DNA from: Bacillota bacterium
Lineage (GTDB): Bacteria > Bacillota > Clostridia > Lachnospirales > Lachnospiraceae
NCBI GenBank assembly: GCA_023419655.1
Contig: JAEZXP010000007.1
Coordinates: 1-26,962, forward strand
DNA: 26,962 nucleotides
Direction of reading: 5' to 3'
Made by a program: the position numbers and the translations under genes. The notes under the pieces were generated by a model that saw only the letters and a program-made list of their open reading frames with translations, made no database searches and was not told the DNA's origin. Positions 23,316-26,962 of this stretch are shown here, in pieces (the first letter of the stretch is position 1; each line of letters starts with the position of its first letter).

Positions 23316-24299
23316 TCACTCAACCGCAACAGCTTTACTAATCCCTGCCAGCTCCTCTGCATGAAAGCACCGCACATAGTGATTCTTCACAAAAGTCTCA
23401 CGAAGCTCAGGCTCACTTGTATGACACAGCTCTGTTGCATAGGGGCAGCGGCGGGCAAAACGGCAACACTTTTTAGGATTTACAGGGTTAGTTATCTCGC
23501 CCTTAAGCAATATTCGTTCCCTGCGGTTATGTAAGCTCGGAACAGGAATTGCTGACAAGAGTGCTTTTGAATATGGATGGAGCGTATTTTTGAATAACTC
23601 TCCTCCCGGACAGTATTCAACCACTTGCCCTAAATACATCACACAGATTTTATCTGATATGTGTTTTACAACAGACATATCATGGGTAATAAATATATAC
23701 GTCAATCCCTTATCCCGCTGTAAGTCCATAAGAAGATTTAGTATCTGGGCCTGAATTGAGACATCCAGTGCCGAAACCGGCTCATCGCATACGATAAACT
23801 CCGGATTTAACGATAATGCCCGTGCGATTCCTATTCTCTGGCGGCGTCCGCCGTCAAGCTCATGCGGGTATACACCTGCAAGCCGCCTGGCAAGACCAAC
23901 GGTATCCATAAGTTCAAAAACCATCTTTTCCAGCTCTTTTTTACTCTTGGCTAATTTATAGGTTTTTATGGGTTCTGCAATTAGAGACGATACACTCATT
24001 CGGGGATCAAGGGATGAGTACGGGTCCTGAAATATCATCTGCATTTGCATTCGCATAGGCTTGAATTGCCTCTGCGACATTCCAAGAACTTCTTTTCCGT
24101 CAAAAAACACCTTCCCATCGGTTGCCTCTGTCATCCGAATCATGGTTTTACCAAGCGTAGACTTTCCACAGCCGGACTCCCCTACAACACCAAGTGTTTC
24201 TCCCTTTTCAATGGAAAAGGTGACATCATCAACGGCGTGGAGCTTTCCGCCCGGTGCGTCAAAGTATGTTTTCAGGTTCTTAACCTCAATCAGTGCCAT
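23316..24299 (-). CDS. Dpp/Opp-type ABC transporter ATP-binding protein (F-type)
   Basis: A 327-residue cytoplasmic ATPase of a peptide/opine/nickel-type importer. It has Walker A GESGCGKST (about 39-47), Q-loop MIFQDPYSSLDPR, Walker B FIVCDEPVSALD, and the C-terminal oligopeptide-type extension with a Cys-rich block (CCRFARRCPYATELC) that may hold a 4Fe-4S cluster. The ABC signature reads LDGGRRQR rather than LSGGQRQR. I have seen this variant in clostridial homologues and do not regard it as damage. The gene overlaps the upstream ATPase gene by 14 bases, indicating coupled expression of the two ATPases. Confidence 0.94.
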   Translation of the reverse strand: MALIEVKNLKTYFDAPGGKLHAVDDVTFSIEKGETLGVVGESGCGKSTLGKTMIRMTEATDGKVFFDGKEVLGMSQRQFKPMRMQMQMIFQDPYSSLDPRMSVSSLIAEPIKTYKLAKSKKELEKMVFELMDTVGLARRLAGVYPHELDGGRRQRIGIARALSLNPEFIVCDEPVSALDVSIQAQILNLLMDLQRDKGLTYIFITHDMSVVKHISDKICVMYLGQVVEYCPGGELFKNTLHPYSKALLSAIPVPSLHNRRERILLKGEITNPVNPKKCCRFARRCPYATELCHTSEPELRETFVKNHYVRCFHAEELAGISKAVAVE

Positions 24300-25350
24300 T
24301 ACTCCACCCCTTTCCTTCCCGGGCCAAAATACACCTTACAAAATGCCCTGGTTCAACCTCAATCAGCTCCGGATTGCGTTCCTTGCATTTATCACACCGG
24401 ACAGGACACCGGTCATAAAAGCTGCAATAGGGAGGTAAATCCATGGGGTTTGGCATCAACCCGCTAATCGACTTTAGACGCTCCGTTTCATCCTCCAGGT
24501 TTGGAAGCGAATCAAAAAGCCCTTTTGTATATGGATGCTGTGTATTGTCAAATATATGGGGAAGGGTTCCGCTTTCAACAATTTCACCGGCATAGACCAC
24601 CATGCACTTATTGCAGATTTCTGCTACAACACCAAAATCGTGGGTGATAAATATCATGGAAGTTCCAATCTTCTCCTGCAAGTCTTTCATCATTTTAAGT
24701 ACTTGTGCCTGAATCGTCACATCCAGAGCCGTCGTCGGCTCATCCGCAATAATGAGGTCCGGCCGGCATGCCAGTGCTATGGCAATGACAACACGCTGCT
24801 TCATTCCACCCGAAAACTGATGCGGATAGCATTTATATCTGTCAGCCGGAATACCGACCATTTCAAGCATATCGCAGGCACGCTTTTGTGCCTCGGTGGC
24901 AGAGATATTTTCATGAATTTTTATCACCTCAGCAATCTGGTCACCTACAAAAAGTACCGGATTTAATGCTGTCATCGGATCCTGGAACATCATGGTCACC
25001 TTTTTACCGCGGTTGTTGCGATACATTCGTTCAATACGCTTATCCGCCTTCTTACGTTTGAATCTTGCGGCAAAATCAACTATATTCTTTGGCTCAGGCC
25101 TGCTGTCGATATACTCCTGGCCGTCCATTTTGATACTGCCTGAAATTATCCGTGCAGGCGGCTTGGGAAGAAGTCCCATAATCGAAAGTCCTATTGTGGT
25201 CTTACCCGCTCCCGTTTCCCCTACAACACCCAGAATATCGCCCTGTTCAATGTCAAACGATACATTGTTAACCGCTTCGGTGACTGCCTCATCCGTCTCG
25301 TAATGGACGATTAAATCTCGTACTTCAAGCAAATTCTTCTTTTCACTCAT
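24286..25350 (-). CDS. Dpp/Opp-type ABC transporter ATP-binding protein (D-type)
   Basis: A 354-residue ATPase, the partner of the F-type subunit. It has Walker A GETGAGKTT, Q-loop MMFQDPMTALNP, a canonical signature FSGGMKQR, Walker B LIIADEPTTALD, and a Cys-rich C-terminal block (CSFYDRCPVRCDKCKE). Between Walker A and the Q-loop there is a basic insertion of about 35 residues (roughly 75-110, rich in Arg/Lys, ARFKRKKADKRIERMYR). It is longer than in E. coli DppD and may contact the permease or membrane surface. GGAGG is 8 bases upstream of the ATG. It lies 13 bases after the C-type permease gene. Confidence 0.94.
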   Translation of the reverse strand: MSEKKNLLEVRDLIVHYETDEAVTEAVNNVSFDIEQGDILGVVGETGAGKTTIGLSIMGLLPKPPARIISGSIKMDGQEYIDSRPEPKNIVDFAARFKRKKADKRIERMYRNNRGKKVTMMFQDPMTALNPVLFVGDQIAEVIKIHENISATEAQKRACDMLEMVGIPADRYKCYPHQFSGGMKQRVVIAIALACRPDLIIADEPTTALDVTIQAQVLKMMKDLQEKIGTSMIFITHDFGVVAEICNKCMVVYAGEIVESGTLPHIFDNTQHPYTKGLFDSLPNLEDETERLKSISGLMPNPMDLPPYCSFYDRCPVRCDKCKERNPELIEVEPGHFVRCILAREGKGWSNGTD

Positions 25351-25363
25351 TTATTCGTCCTCC

Positions 25364-26269
25364 TTATTTAAGTCTTGGGTCAAGGGCGTCGCGAAGTCCG
25401 TTGCCGAACAGGTTGAATGCCAAAACCGTGAGTGCTATAACAAGCCCGGGGAATAGCACGGTGTGCGGGGCAGCAGCAATGTATGTCTTTCCTTCGGATA
25501 AAATTGCCCCCCATTCCGGTGTGGGAGAAGTAAGTCCTATTCCTATGTAACTGAGTGACGATACCGTAAGTATGCTTCCCGAAACTGCATTGGCAGCATT
25601 GATAACAATAATTCCGACAGCATTCGGGACAAGATGTCTGAGCATAATCATAAAGTTTGATACCCCGATTGACTTAGAGGACTCTACATATTCATTGCTC
25701 TTAACCATCAAAATCGCTGCACGGCAGGTTTTTGTCATACCCTGTATCGAACCGGCTGCAATAGCAATAATCAGCTGAATGATTCCATTCCCCAGGATTG
25801 CCACAAGTGAAATACAAATGAGCGTGGATGGTATCGCCTGAATAACGTCAATAAAACGCATGATTGCATTGTCAACTTTTCCGCCAAAATATGCGGATAC
25901 TACGCCAAGGGCTCCTCCTATCAAAAGACCGATGACGACACAGAGAATACCTATCGGCAGCGAATATCTCGCTCCATACACAACACGGCTGAATATATCC
26001 CGTCCGGTGTTATCTGTACCAAATAGATGCTCTGCACTGGGGGGTTGCAGTAAAGCCGTATAATCCTGCGTACGATAATCATATGGAGCAATTACGGGTG
26101 CAAATATTCCCACCAGTAAGAGAAAGATAATGATACCCAGACCTATAACGGCTGCCTTATCACGCTTTAATCTCTTCCACGCTTCCTTACCGGGTGAGGA
26201 GACACCACTTACGTTATATTTCTTCTTCCTTATAAGCTTCTCCATGGCGGGTGTCATTATTTTTGACAT
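25364..26269 (-). CDS. Dpp/Opp-type ABC transporter permease (C-type)
   Basis: A 301-residue inner-membrane permease. A basic N-terminal segment with the OppC_N-type helix (AVIGLGIIIFLLLVGIFAP) precedes the periplasmic segment HLFGTDNTGRDIFSRVVYGARYSL. The transmembrane domain follows, with an EAA-type loop (EYVESSKSIGVSNFMIMLRH) that docks on the ATPases. It ends with FNLFGNGLRDALDPRLK, typical of the family. It pairs with the B-type permease, whose gene it overlaps by 13 bases. GGAGG lies 9 bases before the ATG at 26269. Confidence 0.95.
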   Translation of the reverse strand: MSKIMTPAMEKLIRKKKYNVSGVSSPGKEAWKRLKRDKAAVIGLGIIIFLLLVGIFAPVIAPYDYRTQDYTALLQPPSAEHLFGTDNTGRDIFSRVVYGARYSLPIGILCVVIGLLIGGALGVVSAYFGGKVDNAIMRFIDVIQAIPSTLICISLVAILGNGIIQLIIAIAAGSIQGMTKTCRAAILMVKSNEYVESSKSIGVSNFMIMLRHLVPNAVGIIVINAANAVSGSILTVSSLSYIGIGLTSPTPEWGAILSEGKTYIAAAPHTVLFPGLVIALTVLAFNLFGNGLRDALDPRLK

Positions 26270-26962
26270 TTACCAGAACCTCCTTCTTCGCTCCTTGAAG
26301 CCTTTATAAACCTTTTCTTCCTTGCCGCAACAAATGTAGTCTTGAGACGCGGGTCTACTACTGTATATCCAATGTCAACAACAATGTTAATAATCGCGTA
26401 TATGAAGGCCAGTAACACGATGCCGCCCTGAACTGCCGGGAAATTACGCTGAGAAACTGCATCGGTAACATATTTTCCAATTCCGGGGACTGCAAATACC
26501 GTCTCGACAATCAGCGAGCCGCCAAGAAGCATCCCCAGTGCACTGCCTATTCCGGCAATAACCGGTATCAGTGCATTCCGAAAGGCATGGTTCATGATTA
26601 CAACTGATTCCTTTTGGCCCTTCGCCCGTGCAGTTCTTACATAATCCTGGCGAATCATCTCCAGCATACTTGTCCGGACACCACGGGCCGTCGCTGATAT
26701 AGACCCGAAACTGACTACCACAACCGGCATTACCAGGCCTAAAAACGTACCGTTATACATGGCAGGAAACCATCCTAATCTGACAGAAAAGAACATAATC
26801 ATCATAAGTGCAAGCCAGAAGCTTGGCAGGCTGGCACCAACGATAGTGAAAAATACAATGAGGTTATCCACCCATGAATACTGCTTGACCGCCGCCAAAA
26901 TTCCCAACGGCGTAGCAATTACCTGACTAATCAGCAACGCGACGACACCGATGATTAATGTC
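26257..26962 (-). CDS. Dpp/Opp-type ABC transporter permease (B-type), 5' end outside window
   Basis: The 234 visible C-terminal residues of a permease of about 310 residues. The frame stays open to the window edge (TLIIGVVALLISQV), so the true start lies upstream. Internal TTG codons such as the one at 26937 are not starts. It contains the EAA loop DYVRTARAKGQKESVVIMNH and the typical GSLIVETVFAVPGIGKY and VVDPRLK segments, followed by a short basic tail. This is the first visible gene of the long minus-strand operon, so the operon promoter, and possibly a regulator, lie outside the window. Confidence 0.94.
   Translation of the reverse strand, partial: TLIIGVVALLISQVIATPLGILAAVKQYSWVDNLIVFFTIVGASLPSFWLALMMIMFFSVRLGWFPAMYNGTFLGLVMPVVVVSFGSISATARGVRTSMLEMIRQDYVRTARAKGQKESVVIMNHAFRNALIPVIAGIGSALGMLLGGSLIVETVFAVPGIGKYVTDAVSQRNFPAVQGGIVLLAFIYAIINIVVDIGYTVVDPRLKTTFVAARKKRFIKASRSEEGGSGKCQK

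Noticed and set aside
23316..24299. Inactive ABC ATPase because the signature reads LDGGR
   Set aside because: Walker A, Walker B, Q-loop and frame are intact, and I recall this signature in other clostridial Dpp/Opp ATPases.
26257..26937. Complete permease gene starting at 26937
   Set aside because: The frame continues without a stop to the window edge with a family-typical sequence, so the start codon at 26937 (TTG) is internal.
14001..26962. Genomic island or mobile element carrying the catabolic operon
   Set aside because: No integrase, transposase, tRNA target, direct-repeat boundary or obvious base-composition shift is visible; the 5' boundary is outside the window, so transfer cannot be judged.

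Overview
The window looks like a chromosomal segment of an obligately anaerobic, moderately AT-rich Clostridia (Bacillota), most likely a gut- or rumen-type Lachnospiraceae. The evidence is protein-level: a class III (oxygen-sensitive) ribonucleotide reductase, a proton-pumping membrane pyrophosphatase, Na+-decarboxylase beta/gamma-type subunits, a 4Fe-4S aldo/keto reductase, a small clostridial DUF6106-like membrane protein, strong GGAGG ribosome binding sites and TTGACA/TATAAT promoters. No rRNA, tRNA, insertion sequence, prophage or CRISPR array was seen.

Positions 1-12240 are housekeeping genes, all on the minus strand: guaB (cut by the window edge), a small membrane protein, ilvE, a folA-thyA thymidylate pair in which thyA is transcribed first, nrdD with a fused redoxin domain, a TPR lipoprotein-hflX pair, and hppA. 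Most units have a readable promoter and an intrinsic terminator. Facing hppA, on the plus strand at 12582-13897, is an oadB-like Na+ pump subunit with a 48-residue gamma-like partner. A bidirectional terminator at 13939-13971 closes this part.

Positions 14001-26962 are one long co-oriented minus-strand catabolic operon whose 5' end lies outside the window. In transcription order it encodes a Dpp/Opp-type ABC importer (two permeases, two ATPases, lipoprotein binding protein), a DUF6379 small subunit and a TIM-barrel large subunit, a Gfo/Idh/MocA oxidoreductase, a MATE exporter, a second TIM-barrel and DUF6379 pair in reversed order, a 4Fe-4S aldo/keto reductase, and a third, different sugar isomerase/epimerase. 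The DUF6379 plus TIM-barrel pair and the Gfo/Idh/MocA oxidoreductase are the parts of the bacterial C-glycoside deglycosidase pathway (the Dgp/Dfg/Car systems of flavonoid C-glucoside degraders). In that pathway the sugar 3-OH is oxidised to a ketone and a Mn2+-dependent heterodimer then cleaves the sugar-aglycone C-C bond.

Read together, the operon suggests import of a glycoside or related compound, oxidation at C3, cleavage by one of two diverged heterodimers, sugar salvage by the isomerase and aldo/keto reductase, and possible aglycone export by the MATE protein. The combination of two deglycosidase heterodimers, a peptide-type importer and a MATE exporter in one operon is the most interesting feature. 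The substrate cannot be read from the sequence.
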